This document shows positions 13,501 through 26,428 of a stretch of DNA of 64,000 nt, one piece after another (within the stretch, counting starts at the first letter, position 1; each line of letters starts with the position of its first letter). Below the pieces are notes generated by a model. The model ran no database searches. It worked only from the letters and a program-made list of their open reading frames with translations, and had not been told where the DNA came from. The translations under genes and the position numbers were made by a program. The stretch is from the NCBI GenBank assembly GCA_023159155.1, contig JAJNNX010000003.1, positions 434,001 through 498,000 of the forward strand, read 5' to 3'. The DNA comes from Ustulina deusta. Its lineage: Eukaryota; Ascomycota; Sordariomycetes; Xylariales; Xylariaceae.

Positions 13501-14764
13501 AAGCCCCTCCTTATCAACACCGACACGTATATACCAGGAATCATGTTGGTTTGTTGCCTCCTCACTCCATCATCAGTTTTAGCCAGACGATGGATTTCTC
13601 ACTTTTTCTAATTTTAGAGACCTTAAGATGTCGAAGCACGTGAACGATCAGGTTCCGCAACTTTCTTACTACGAAATAGGCAGTTATCACTTTATCGTTT
13701 GTTGCTATGGCCTCTAGCCACCCTTGAGAGCAATAAAAATAAGACTATGTAACACCCTTCTCGCGCACAGCCTATCTCTTGTTTTAACCATCTCTAGCGC
13801 AGGAATGGTCTACACAAGTCGGCCAGTCATGGGTAAGGGATCGCGCCTCAGGTAAGCGCATTATTATGCCTCATTGTATAACAACGCATCACATGTACCA
13901 TAGCTTGCCCGGATCTTCCAATTAAATGTTCAAAGTGTGTCTTATCAAGTGCGAAGCTGATACAAGTCCTCGATATCCTTCAAGAGACGGACGGCAACAC
14001 CGTGGCTCTGAATATTCTCCTGGTGACACATCATGCCACATAAAAACATATGATACTGAGGTAGTAGCCAATTGGAGCGTTTCGTTGAGTAAAACTAGGT
14101 TAAAGATAAAAGCTGTCGTGAGTTACAGTCTCTTATAGTCGTACCATCGTAGTGCGCGGATTTGCGCGCCCGGGATAGGGCGGCGTTTCCAAGTTAATCG
14201 AGGTTCGGCTTGTTACTCAAAAGCACTGATGTCCTAGATATTGTGCAGCAGAAGAGCCTGCAGGAAAATCGATTCTCTATTTGGTCATTACTGCATTGGT
14301 CTGTACCAGCGTCCACCCAGCATGGTGGCCGCTGACCGCTTACCGAATTAGAGAATGAGTAAAAGGTACACAATCACAAAAAGAACGGTATCACAATTCC
14401 CAATAGAATATACCGAAATATGCAGAGAAAGCTGAGCGGCGCCGCCGGTAGGGCGATCCGTCGATAGCGGCCTTCAAGTCTATAGATATTGGGAGGCATG
14501 TGGACAGCTCAGCTGCAGGACCACATGGAAGGGGAATTCCAAAGGATCGTCAACGACCACGAGCCTGGTTACCATGTGGCAGAACAAGCGATTGTAACTC
14601 TGAAGCCGCAAAGTAAAATGCCTGGCTGTCCCTTTCAGCTAGGCAGCCCAACCGCGACGAGCTGGTCGGCAGTGGTCGGTACCATGGGACGAAGCCAACT
14701 CCCAACCAACCACTGGGTAATCCAGAACCTCGGGTCTATATCGGCCGGCTTCCTCCACGTCTGT

Positions 14765-14790
14765 GGGGGGGGGGGGGGGGGGGGGGGGGG
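14765..14790. repeat. Poly-G tract (26 G)
   Basis: Twenty-six consecutive G, the longest homopolymer in the window. Such runs can form G-quadruplexes and are often miscounted by sequencing. Confidence 0.9.
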
Positions 14791-16273
14791 TGATCAATCA
14801 GCATCTCTAGCCCGACATATATGTAGGTCGTGTTCGGGACCGAGTCGGGACCGAGAGCATGACCCTGTGTGGCTTGTACTCTAGGGACTCAATGCTCTCA
14901 GCTCTAGCCAGTCACATTGGTCGCACAGCACGCGCTGCCAAGTTCAATTATTGCACATTACAGTGCGCGCATGTGGTGAGATTACCCATTAACTCGAGGG
15001 ATGAGTGAAGGAATCACTGCCACCAACACATAATCTGGGGGGCGCGGGGAGGGGGGGTGAGCTCTATGGCCACATGCCCTCCCCAGATTGGAGATTGGGA
15101 GTTTCGATCATGGAGATCAGTTGGCGGCTCGTCTGATAACTCGTCTTTCTTCGAAGGACTGGCACCGAATAAGAAAGTGCCGATCCACATCTGCCGTTCA
15201 GATCTCGCCTAAGCACAATAGGTACAGCCGCGCAGAACAATTCCACTCTCGAGGTGGCGTGCGCCTCGCTCCTGTCCATGGACAGCGAACTCTTGGCAAG
15301 TCACGAACCGTTATCGTTAGTTCATGAAAGCGAGAGAGAGGCTTGAAAGTCGAAGAGGGCAAACATCCTGTCAGCGCCTGGAAATAAGCCACTACGGGGA
15401 ATTCGGGAAAGGCCAAGTTGTACAAATCACACCGCTAAGTCTGTAGCTGCACGAAAACGATGTCATCGAATCCAATCCCGAGACCCGTATCGTGTCCAAC
15501 GGCGGAAGCAGCGGGAACGGCGGGAGCAAGTTGGTTCGACCCAGAGATGCGGTTCGGTCACACACAGACACGTCGTACTGCGAAGCACACTTGCCTCGTG
15601 GGCCGGATATCATGTATTGTCTGCCATGTCTCGTTCGTAGGAGGCTGATGATACGCTAGTAGCTCACATACCTGCCGCTAGGCCCTAGTACTGCCCTTGA
15701 ACACGAGGAGATGTCTCTTCGCTATCCGTCCGGTGCATTTGACAAACCCGATTCGTCGCCGATAGGCACGACAGCAAGCCCTCGAGATAGACAAACCCAT
15801 GGTATTGAGACATCCAGCAACGGCTAAATCTACCCAGTCGCTGTGCGTGGAGATTGGATCATACCAGGAACCTGGTCTCTCCCCAGTTATACTTTCAGCG
15901 ATCTATGTAGACACCTTTCATTCTATTCGAAAAGCACAGAATACGGGATACTTACCTATACGAGATGGGTATGATCAACAAGTCGTGAGACACTTCGATC
16001 GGCACCTACATCGGTCTGCGTAGACTTGTAAGAATACGCTACTTGGCGACAACGATGATGCGCAATACGCAACTAAGTTGCGCTTAGCACGGTGAGAGAT
16101 CGCTATCAGAATGTACCCGCAAAACCATGGTTGGCATTTGATGCCGTAAGACTCATATTACCGAGCTGGTTGGTTGTTGTATGATGAGGACGGGGTGACG
16201 CGATAGTGCATCCGATCTATCTAGAAGCTAACCAGACTGATACTAGCATGACTTGCGCACGCACGCATACCGT

Positions 16274-16319
16274 ACTATTTCTGACCATACTATTTCCGAC
16301 CATTCCACTTCTGACCGTA
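16274..16319. repeat. 15-bp tandem repeat, three copies
   Basis: Three adjacent 15-base units share the core C(T/C)A(T/C)TTC(T/C)GACC. The units differ mainly by C/T changes. No gene is associated. Confidence 0.7.
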
Positions 16320-18049
16320 GGTAATGTCATGTGCCGATGAGGCGACGTCCTAGGACCCTTCTAGAATATCCTCAATTCATGTCCATCCAAATCTGCCTAT
16401 ACAGAGCTCACTATTAGGACCAAGCCCACAATGGCGTCTGTGGTGACGTGTAAGATCGACCTCGAGTGGGATAGCGTGCTCGTGTCTTGTGGCTGCGATG
16501 CCTTCGATCTAGTCTACAGTTCTCTGGTCCAGTTAAGTGGTTAGGTAAGCAGGCAAGTACATTCGCCTACCTTGCTGGCTCACCAGCCCATCTAGATTTA
16601 CTTTGTATACATCAAAACTCCAAAAATAACTAGTAATCCGGTGATTGGCTTGAGTAGCTCTCGTTCCTCAGATGACCTCACTTATCATCACAAATAGAGA
16701 GATAGATAGATAGATAGATAAGGAAATAGATATGGGCAATAGGTGGCTGTTTTTCTTCTTCGTCGACGCGCCGTTGTTTTCAATAGATGGTGTAAGTAGA
16801 ATATGGCCAAAGGTCTATCCTGTATCAGTGCGGCAGGTAGACAGACTTGCCTACACGTACCTTATCTCTCTAGTCTGCTTAGTATAGGTAGCAATCTAGG
16901 TTAGGTGCTTATCTAACTTGCCTAGGACAGGTATCTGCATGCATACGTATACATATAGGTACGACACATGTAAGCCTGCAGTCCATGAAGATTTCAAGAC
17001 ATCGATCGGAAGACCTTACTCACTACTACGATTAGATAGCTTATGAAGCGAAACAGACGGATTAGTAATCATGCAGATCCTCGAGTCACGTCCCAGCGAG
17101 CATAGACATACTACAAGCCAGCTAATACAGGGAGCGAGAACGACGCTCTCGCTCAACCGGGATGCGACCTGGTTATACATATGAACACACCATATATATA
17201 TTTACATACAGCTGTACACACATGCACGCGGCGTGAAGCCCTAGCTGAAGCCCCGAGCGACGCCGGGGGGTCGGCACAGCGACATGGGAATTCGGGCTAA
17301 CCTGCAGATCGATGCACGTCTCGGTAGAACGAGACATCCTTGCCGCACACAGCACCGTCCAGTTGGTCGCCGAGCTTCTGTCTGCACTGGCGGGCCCTGA
17401 AGGGTGAGAAGAGGCACAGTGGGTGTGGCACTATTTACCTGCACACACATTGCTATACTGCGCTGCGGCGAGAGGCAACTGCAGCTGAGCCTGTCTTTCT
17501 AGCGTCCTTCGAGGGAGGTACCCTTCATGCTAACGTTAGTATTGCCACAGACGCGCCTGACGTCGAGGTAGCTGCGTGTAAGTTTGCCATGTACAATACA
17601 GAATACACAATGCCTTAGTCCGCATAGCAGTGTGCATCCCACCCTGGCGCTCTCTCATATGCCTGCAGACCCACGCGCAGGAAGCTCGACTCCTGGCTTT
17701 CCAAGATCGCCCAGATGCCGACATTCTTTGGGTCTACCATCTCACATCTGGTTATGCCGACTTCTCCAACTCGTCATAGCATCCTGCTTTGTCCACGGCC
17801 TGGATACAGTACTGGCTGCCCTCACCAGCCTGTCTGTGTATGCTGTTTCCTGCCCTTCGTACGTACTCAGCACGCAGAGGGCCATCCTCGCTACACGTAA
17901 TCAGTGCTTTATGCCTCGTACCCGTGCGTGCAGCACCCATCCACATGCCTGCCTAGCTTCGGATCTGGACACTATCTATGAAGATTAAACTTTCGAGCCA
18001 TAATATACCTGCCGCCACTTGGCTGCCTTGGATGCATCAGACCCCCGCG

Positions 18050-18057
18050 TATATATA
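18050..18057 (+). promoter_or_regulatory. Possible TATA box of the CMR1-type regulator
   Basis: A TATATATA run about 400 nt upstream of the ATG at 18459, followed by a CT-rich stretch typical of fungal 5' leaders. It would imply a long 5' UTR. Position only; no direct support. Confidence 0.3.
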
Positions 18058-18458
18058 CAGCCCGTCCTTGTGGCGCCTGGACCCTGACCTGAATCTGGCC
18101 GAACACTGCGTTATTCGCTTAAGTTGGCATGTCTAAGATATATCCCTGGAGACAGAAGACCCTCGTCCTGTTGTGAGGAGCAAGTCTTGGCGTGAGTGAG
18201 GCTGTACTTCCTTATCCAGCGAGAGCTAAGCTGTGACTCCCGTTCCTTCTATATGGCTTCTTACCTCATATTTAGAATCCATCTGCCAACCTACCCCCGC
18301 GCTGCTGTGGCCCAGGGACACTCTCGTTTCTTGTTCTTCAACCCTCTGCGACCTCGGCTTCACCCTCGACTTCCGCCCATTCGGCATTTGTTTGGAATCC
18401 TCCCCATCGACGCTTCACCGACGGCTTCTCATTGGTGTGAGAGCTTGTCTGAGGCAAG

Positions 18459-21400
18459 ATGGTATTCTGCGCATATTGTGGGAAGAGCTTCACGCGAAAG
18501 GAGCACCTGGAGCGGCATCTACCTACTCGTCAGTGACTCTCCGATTAACACCGCAGCTCTCCAGCGTATTAACGGCTGCTCCTAGACACAAACGTCAAAC
18601 CGCATCGTTGTGAGGACTGTCAGCTCGGCTTTTCTCGAAGGTGCTACTCCTCTCCATGCGTCTGTATCGAGCCCGCCGAGGAGATCTGCTAATCAGTGTG
18701 TCGCCACAGGGACCTCCTTCAAAGGCATCACACAACATATCACCTGGCAAGAGACCCGATGGAACCCGCTCCAGGGGGTGCTCCTACGACTGCTGGGCGG
18801 ACTCAGATCGCTTGTCTTAACTGCGCACAAGCAAAAACAGGCTGCGATAAACAGACTCCTTCGTGCACACGATGTCGCGAAAAGGGTCTCCAGTGCGAAG
18901 TTCGCTACGCCAGGCGATCAACGAAAAATGCCTACCGGGCTGCGCAAGCAGCGAAGAAAACACCAGTATCCATGTCGGCACCTCCTCCCCCTCCTCTACC
19001 CTCCATGACAGCAGCACCCACGGCCTTGGTCCCTGTGTCGATGGATAGCAATCACGGAACTTCTCATGACGATTCACGGATTAAAGCTCCAATATCGCCA
19101 GACGAAGCATCCATGACTATGGATCCTCGCATATCACAACTAGACAGCCCACCTAAAAGAAACTCGCCAGCTAACTCGCAGACTAGTCCCGAGGGTCTCC
19201 TCTCACCGCCCAACGGTATAGATGGAATAAGTGACTTGTTCCAATATGGGGATGATTTCATGCACCAAGATCCCAACTTTCCGGAGATGTGGCCATGGGG
19301 AGAGATATCAGACTATGAAATGTACCCCAACAACCAACAACAACCGCAGGCTGATGTTCCGATGCCAACATTCCCAGATTTCAACTCGATGGCGAGCACG
19401 ACTTCCGAGCGTCTTGATTCATCTGCGGGATCAACACATACGAGGAGTACTAGTATCATGTCATCTACAAAAGATTTCGAGCCTATTATGGTTGACGCAA
19501 GTCCAGCCCACCCGTCGGATGGTTTAGTCCCAGAGCCTGGCGTCGTAATTGTCTCGGAGTCAGGATGGCCAATCGCTCGATGCAACCCCGTAATATATTC
19601 GGGCAGCTGCCCACGCACTGCCATGGTACATCTAGAATCCCTGGAACGAAAGTCAAAGCATGAGGGCACATGGAATGCCTTGGAGGGTTTCTTGGACATG
19701 GCTGAGCGGGACGGTACCGATTTGACATCGGTGGTGCCCATGAATGCGCGGACCCGCGACCATATTCTTGCCATCACCCAAACGTTTTTACAGAAAGCCC
19801 TTGAAATCCATCGTTCTGGCTTTCAGAACCAGAACAAGCGATATGCAAGTTCTGGTATGGTTTTGTTCCTCGTCCTTCCCCCGGCCAAAATCCTAGAATA
19901 CTTCTTGCGGAGCTATGTCCGCAACCTCTCCTTCTTCTATTCGCTTGTGTCATCGGGCTGCGTTGACCCGAACGCCATGATAAATAGCAATCAAGCTGCG
20001 ACTCTATTGGTCTTGCTCATGATCGCGCAGGGTGCTTCTGTCGTCCCGAGAGAAGAAGCGCGCACTCTCTCTACAGGCCTCATTGAAACTTGCAGGATAT
20101 CATTATTTGACATCATCGAGAAGAATGTCGAGATGTGCGCGGACCCAACCGTGCATCGATGCTCTCTCCTCTTTACACTATTGGGAGCCTGGAGTGGCGA
20201 CAAGTGGCTAATGGATATCGCGATGGGCCAGCGAGGAATGTACCTTGAGGTGAGATTCTCTCCATAACCCCCCTTGTAAACTAATAATAGCGAAAACACT
20301 TTTATTGACTAAGAGAATCCGTGCAGATGTTGAAGCATGCTGGGATGTTTGAGTCTCAACCTTCCTTGGTATCCTCATTCAACAATCCGACCAACATTGA
20401 CGGGGCATGGCGCTCTTGGCTGGATCGGGAAACAAAAAACAGGTATGTCTCATTCGTCCTAGGCTACGCCTCTCGTGGGCTGCTATTTTATGCGATCTGT
20501 GGAACTGTAAATTTAGTGGTAGGCTGACTGATGGATTCTTTGTGCTTGCAGACTGGTTTACAACTGGGTCATGGTAGACCAAGAGCTTAGCCTCTTCCAT
20601 GACACGGCGCCCATGCTTGCCGTCAGCGACCTCTGCGCGCCGCTACCCGGTCCCGAGGAGTTGTGGATGTCGGGAAATGCCGACCAGTGGATGGCCGCCA
20701 TGCAATCTAACATCAACCATTCTGCCAACGTTAGTGCACAGCTGCTCGCCCCGCCATCGCTGACGCCTTCCCTCTTCGCCCTGTTCCAGGACTTCCTGCA
20801 CGATAATTTAGACAGCCAGCGGTGGGGCGTCCTGACGCCTCATCGCCTCAGGCTGCTCCTGCATCCTTTACAGTCGCTGTTGTGGCACCTACGGGAGGTC
20901 ATATTCTATCTTTCCGATACGTCGAACCTGAGGGCGATGGCAGCAAGGCCTGTGGATAAAAGCTCCGCAATGCTGCACCAAGAAGATGTCCAGGATCTAC
21001 TCCAAAGGTGGTACAGGCTCAGTAATATCTACTTCCAGGCGAATCCGACGTGCGTGGTAAGCAAGACAAATCTGGTGCTCTTCCACCTCATCTCACTCAA
21101 TGCCGTGACCAATTTCCCTGCGATCGAACGACTCGCACGGCGCGAAGGGCGCGAGGGGCGTGACGGCGCCTGGGAAACCCCGTCGCAGCGCGGCCCGTAC
21201 ATTCACGTCATAGAGGAGACCGTCTATCACTGTGGACAGGTGATACGCCTGGTGCGGGCCATGCCTGTGGACCGGCGACCGATATGGTGGAGCGCCGCTG
21301 TTTACCGAGCACTGCTCATCCTCTGGACCTACAGCATCTTGCGACCAGACCCGAACTTCTTGAAGAACCAGGAGGCGGGATTCTTCCTCGCCATTGATCA

Positions 21401-21620
21401 AGTAGCCCTCGAGGACAGCGCGTTGTTCGAGTATATGTGGGGCATTGGCCCAAAAGCCATTCCCGTGCTGTCGGGGCCGAATGGCTCGACCGTGAGTCTC
21501 GATAAACCATCAGATGTCCTTGAATATGCCGTGAGAATGCTTGATGAGGGAGTCAGCTCCCGCTTTAGCGACGGCATCAGGCGCAAGCTCATCACGCTGA
21601 ATCGTTCCTGGAATGGATAA
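18459..21620 (+). CDS. CMR1: Melanin regulator with two C2H2 fingers and a Zn2Cys6 cluster
   Basis: Nuclear transcription factor of the Cmr1/Pig1 type, known in Colletotrichum and Magnaporthe to activate DHN-melanin genes. Five exons: 18459-18528, 18586-18640, 18710-20249, 20327-20442 and 20552-21620 (2850 nt, 949 residues). Finger 1 is C4-x2-C7-x12-H20-x3-H24 and finger 2 is C32-x2-C35-x12-H48-x4-H53. The binuclear cluster is C77-x2-C80-x6-C87-x6-C94-x2-C97-x6-C104. A proline/serine-rich linker (about 110-250) leads to a fungal-specific transcription factor domain over the C-terminal half. Intron 1 splits the codon of His24, the last zinc ligand of finger 1, and intron 2 splits Arg42 inside finger 2. 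An annotation starting at an ATG in exon 3 would therefore lose both fingers. It is the left-most gene of the melanin cluster, 4.8 kb from the reductase and in the same orientation. The assignment rests on the rare three-motif combination plus the neighbouring genes. Confidence 0.92.
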
Positions 21621-22108
21621 TCAAACGCCGCAAATCGCTATAACGCTTATTAGATCCCCGAGTTTGGGAACGACGTCGAATTCACTCATTTATTAATTTA
21701 CGTGCAATTCATCGTTGGTCCATCATCCGACTGGATCTAATGTACTAAACCGTCATCCTACCTGCTAGAAAGGAAGAACCCTGGACATATAAAGACACCC
21801 AACACTAGTTCGGTTGTTATAGATAGAGGTCGGGAGCGAGGGTCAAACGCTCCCGGGGCAGATGCGCCATGCCACGAATCATGATCACCTATCAGTAGCT
21901 GAGCATAAGGGCTTACAAACTACGAAGAAACTGAACTCTTTTTTGCCCCCCAAAAAGGAGTAGATTTTGTATATTATTTACGTTGGTACACATCGGAACA
22001 GATGAAATACGAGGCCTCTTGAGAGAGGAACTGACGGGTTAACGATAAGACGACAACATCACAACATTATGGTTAAGAGAAGGGAATTCACGGCTATACT
22101 TTGGCGGC

Positions 22109-23076
22109 TCATCTGGAACTACGGATTTTCTGTTTGGCATTCCTTCCGGCTTTCTGGGGCTGGGACGGGGCGGCGTTGGCAAGGGGTTTTTTGGTGTTGG
22201 GAGTTTTAGCGGGGGACGGAACCCTGGCGGCATCCACGTCCTCACTTTTTAGAGGGGCTTGGAGCTAGCGAAGAGACGCGCCGGCCTTATCGCAAAGGTT
22301 ACGGTTTCTGGATCAAGTTGTGCTGGATCTTTTTTGACTTTCATCGCCAGCGATCAGGGGGGTAGGCACTGGAGGAGTCTGTGGTTCGATTGAAGCTTAT
22401 CATGGCAGGGGTATCTCTACAGGCCTGGCATGTACCAAGCATTAAGCATAACTTGAACCTCAATAAGGTGTCTAGTAGTCACCTTAATTACAAAAGACCC
22501 GTTCACATTCGTGCGAATATGTCATCGTCTCTCCCTATCTGCGTGTCGATGCTGCCTGCTGACCTTTGATTATGAACCCCCTACGAGCAGGAGGTCGCCA
22601 CCCTAACTTTGGAGGTCGCAATTAAGGGTGTTGAAAATGGTTTGGAGTAGTTGGTTATAATTTTAGATGCTGCGTTTCCCGCATGACCTCCCAAACCTAT
22701 GATGGGATCTGCTGCTCTCCTGATCCTGGTTGGTTCGCCGGCCGGTGAAGGAGAACGAGAACGGAAACCTTCACCGTCGAAGATGCCAGTGTTTTGGTAA
22801 GGGGAAGCGGGAGCCAATCGCGCTACTTACTGGATTCGGGAAGGGGATAACTTCCTATCACCGGGCATCTCTAGACGTGGTGTAGCTACGATAGAGTTGT
22901 GTGCCTGAGTTGAACAGGCCAGGCCAGGCCAGGCCAGGCCCTCCTGTTCCGTTATCTAGTTCTCTTCTCGCCGCAAGGGTGGAGGAGATATTGGGCGAAA
23001 TTCGGGATTCCGAGCATGTAGGACTCCTAACGATCACCTCCCCCCCCCCCCCTCCCTCCCCCCCCACAACACGCAT
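22109..23076 (-). pseudogene. Possible decayed or unrecognised small gene
   Basis: Three minus-strand segments read like protein more than background. 23076-22858 has balanced composition and ends at a possible GTGATA donor. A frame over about 22810-22581 contains FRSRSPSPAGEP. A segment at 22264-22109, rich in third-position C, is preceded by a CTAG acceptor-like site and ends in TGA. I could not connect them into one open frame, no start codon is clear, and no family is recognised. It may be a relic, part of a real multi-exon gene, or coincidence. Confidence 0.2.
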
Positions 23077-25449
23077 GATATAAGTTGATAGGCAGATAAG
23101 TTGGTGGGTATGTTGGATCGCGCTATGAGAGATCGAGCCAATCCCAAAAGTTCAGCCGGCTCGACCCGCAAACGTCTCAACACCCCCAGGCTCATGCTTG
23201 TGTCGGCCACGAAGCTTGAAAATCAGCCTTATCGAGGGTGAACATATGACGCGTGTGGAATTGGGCGCTACCCCAGGATCCCATGGGGACTGGCACCTCT
23301 TCACATGGAACATCCATTTGTTTACAAAGCTATCCCAGCCCTCCTCCTGTGATACTAGACCAGTAATACTTCCTTCGGCCTACAGTGTCGGGGCTCTTCC
23401 CCGTGACCAGTTGCGGCCCATTACGATATATTAAGCCGACCGGTGGTCAGACAAGTCGCAGCACTAGGCAGTCGGCTGTGGGAGGGAGACCGGGTAGAGT
23501 CCTCACAAGCCGGTCGCCGCTCTCGATTGATACTGACGGTGACTTTGACGTCATTAGACACCGGTTATCTTTAAGGAATGAATTAGCATTGCGGATCTCG
23601 CAAGATAAGCTCGGGAGTCGTAACACATGACACTTGAAGACTCCCGAAGGGCAACTACTGCCCTGTGTACGCCTAATGTTACTGAATACGGCGAGAGCGT
23701 AGCTGTTGCACCGCACCCGTGGCCATGGAAAGTTTGCTGAGGCCCTTGGTTTGCGGCTAGGCAGATCCTTGTCGCCCGATGAGTCACTGGCAACACTTCT
23801 TCTAGACGCAAGTTTTTTTGTTTATTCGCGCACATGAGCAATCCTCTAGAAGCGAGGATCTGCATCTGGCGATGATTATGTGAGCGCCACCCTGGATCCA
23901 GCTTGCATAGCTGCCGAGATTGAGTTCGACCGACTAGTCAGGGCGGTGCCTTGACGACCGACCAAACTAAAACCCGAGATGTAGAGATCTGTGGCGGAAT
24001 ACGGAGGGCTTATTCCATCTCTCCTTCTTAGCAGCTCTCTCTCGGGGTTTCGGGACACACAGCATATTTGTTTACTTGTTATTCCAAGAAGGCCAAGCCA
24101 TGGAAAGCGAATAGATGGGCTGTTCCCGGCGTACGACAGAACTTCAAGAATACCGTGATATCCTTCCGGTAGGACAGCCAATCCCAGTATTATCGTGACA
24201 GACCTCGGAGTTAGGCCGTAGGCGTGTAGGGGGCCCATGCTATGTGCAAATGCGATTATCTGCATGACCGGGCAAATGCAGGGGTTATTACTCGCATACC
24301 TCCCATGTCTTCATCGATATAATTGCTGGGTATGGGGGGTTTCGATGAACCCACACCCCTCGAAACTTGCAGCATCCACCCCTCAAGCTACTGGGTGGGT
24401 GAAGCACAAAGATGATCGACAGCAAGCCTCACGTACCTGGAACTCGGCACCAGCACGTCGGTACTCATCTGAAATCACGACCCCCGCCGCGCTTTCCCAA
24501 TCGCGGAAACAGCGTGACGGAAATCCCCAGACGAGTTATTCTGGGCGGTCGCAGGATATTGTTGGACGCAGGGATTCTTACAAAGCAGGAATTCTTACAA
24601 ACCACCACCCGAGCCGTCGAGAGTGCGCCGTCGAGCGGGACAACTGTGCGAATGCCGGTCCCTGCTAGTCCCTATATATAGAAGCGTGAGAATCTCTACG
24701 GCGAAAAGCCTCCGGTTTCACCTTCGACGGCACAGTGAACGGTTTCAATCTATGGGCGGCGATGGCGTTCAGTCAAGCGAACAATACTATCCACACCTAC
24801 CGATGCAACCAAATACCGAGGGTGGCAACCTTGGGGGATCCCGCCAATCCCGTGGAGCCATGCAGTGGCAGTTGATCTGAGTGCCGAGGGCGTCGCATTC
24901 GACTGCTGAAGAGGCTGAAACGCATCTTTGTCGTCTGCAAGTCAAATGACCTCGTTGTGATCCAGGATGGACAAGCAGCGTAGATCTTGCGAATCAATGC
25001 CAGCACCCGGCCGCTGGCCGTCCCAGCAAGTTGGACACGCAATAAGGCAGAGGGAGATCAATATACCAGGGATGTGCTGTGTATCTCATGTGCGTGGGCG
25101 AGGAGAGGTGGAGAAGTCGTGGAGTAAGCAGCTGAAAGATCCATGCTGACTACAAAACTCTATTTCTCCAAGATGTCGTGTAGTTGAAATAGTGCTTAGA
25201 TACATACAAACCGTAATCGCGAACCTCCATATCCTAAGGTACCTATAGTACCTATGTAGGTAGGAGAGATCCTGAAGGACAGTGCCTATATATTAGATAC
25301 TCCTCACAGTGGTTCCCATGTCAATCACCTAGGTAGATACCTACCTCCACTCCATTCCATCTAGCGTGCAACATCCGTAGTCCAACCAGCAATACCTACA
25401 TACCTAAGTACCTTAGGTAGCTACCGCCTGCGTACAAGAATACCGCTTA

Positions 25450-25560
25450 CATTATATATCCCGCAAATCGTATATCTTTTGAATCATATATCCCTTAAAC
25501 AGGTCAATAGCCCTTAAATCCAATATCCCTTAAGTCAAATATCTTTTAAGTCATACATCT
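25450..25560. repeat. AT-rich minisatellite, unit about 16-18 bp
   Basis: About six imperfect units of the form (C/A)ATATC(C/T)(C/T)TTAA(A/G)TC lie in tandem, with unit lengths drifting between 16 and 18 bp. It is about 870 bp upstream of the reductase start codon. Confidence 0.65.
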
Positions 25561-26252
25561 TCGCCGCGATTAGTCCATGTACCCATACCTACCTCCAAAG
25601 TACCCAAGTCTTAGGTAATCCATGATATTCTCTTCAATTGATCTTTGCCAATGCTGTCCATCCACTTTCCACCGACGCGGACTTGTCCAGACTATCTATA
25701 TTTCGGCGCATTATAAAATCCGCGCATGCGATTGATGAAATGTGTATCTCGGAGAGCTCCGGGCACCCATTGTTCCGATAACTAAACGTCCGCTACAGAA
25801 AATACCCCCAGGTTTCTCCAGCTGGGGGAAGTTTGACCACGGAAGTCCGATGGGGTTATTAACAATATCACGAGGCAGCTGTTGCGGATGGCGTCCAAGA
25901 GATGGCGAGGCCATCAAATATATGCTATCAATATAATAGCAACGAGAAGCTACTGAAATGTATGAAGGGGGCTCGTCTGATCCTCTTCATCCTCGAGCAA
26001 GAAACAAGTTTGTTGTACCGGGTAAGTCACTATTAGATAGCCGCCAGAGTAGGTAGACACGGTTGAAAAGTGCCATATCGGACTCCCTAATCTCGATCGG
26101 ACGCCGCAATGTCTTACTAAGTGTGAAATTCTCAGCCATCTCAATCCCTCCGGAAATTGGCGTATTTGTCTCAAAGCGCCCTGGCCAAACTTCCCCAAGT
26201 GGAGTCCTCTTCCGTGCCGGGGCCCCAGATGCTGCTTGGACGATCCGTCCGG

Positions 26253-26258
26253 TATAAG
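26253..26258 (+). promoter_or_regulatory. Possible TATA element of the reductase gene
   Basis: TATAAG lies 171 nt upstream of the ATG at 26429 and is followed by a pyrimidine-rich leader. The distance is plausible for a fungal promoter. Confidence 0.4.
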
Positions 26259-26428
26259 AGAGAAAAGGCACTTTAGGCTCCTTGGATTATAGGCAGCGAT
26301 TTCTCCTCAAGATCTTCCCTTCCAATCCCCTGTAGCCAGCAATCCAGCTCTTTTGCTTCTATTCCAGTACACCACACCCTTCCTGGACTCCTATTTGCCG
26401 CTCTTGGCCCCAAGTCAATCAGTCGATT

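Larger units (their letters stand above)
10519..18458. other. 7.9-kb gene-poor interval
   Basis: No open frame here has a recognisable domain, and none can be joined by splice sites to give one. Its left edge is the RPC1 3' UTR. It contains a 26-base G run (14765-14790), a three-copy 15-bp tandem repeat (16274-16319), a GATA microsatellite (about 16696-16722), TAGGTA/ACCTA-rich DNA (about 16830-16940) and, at the right end, a CT-rich leader-like stretch with a TATA-like sequence ahead of the CMR1-type gene. No transposon open frame or long terminal repeat was seen. Confidence 0.55.
21621..26428. other. 4.8-kb interval between CMR1 and the reductase
   Basis: No intact gene is recognised. It holds a possible decayed gene at 22109-23076, a GGCCA tandem run near 22918-22939, a C-rich run at about 23039-23066, TAGGTA/ACCTA-rich DNA at 25235-25440 and an AT-rich minisatellite at about 25450-25560. 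The right end is the promoter of the reductase gene. Confidence 0.5.

Noticed and set aside
14489..14884. 131-residue open frame on the plus strand
   Set aside because: Its glycine run comes from the poly-G tract, no domain is recognisable, and no splice partner was found.
17584..17988. 134-residue open frame upstream of the CMR1-type gene
   Set aside because: No motif, overlapping frames of similar length, and no coding-like composition.
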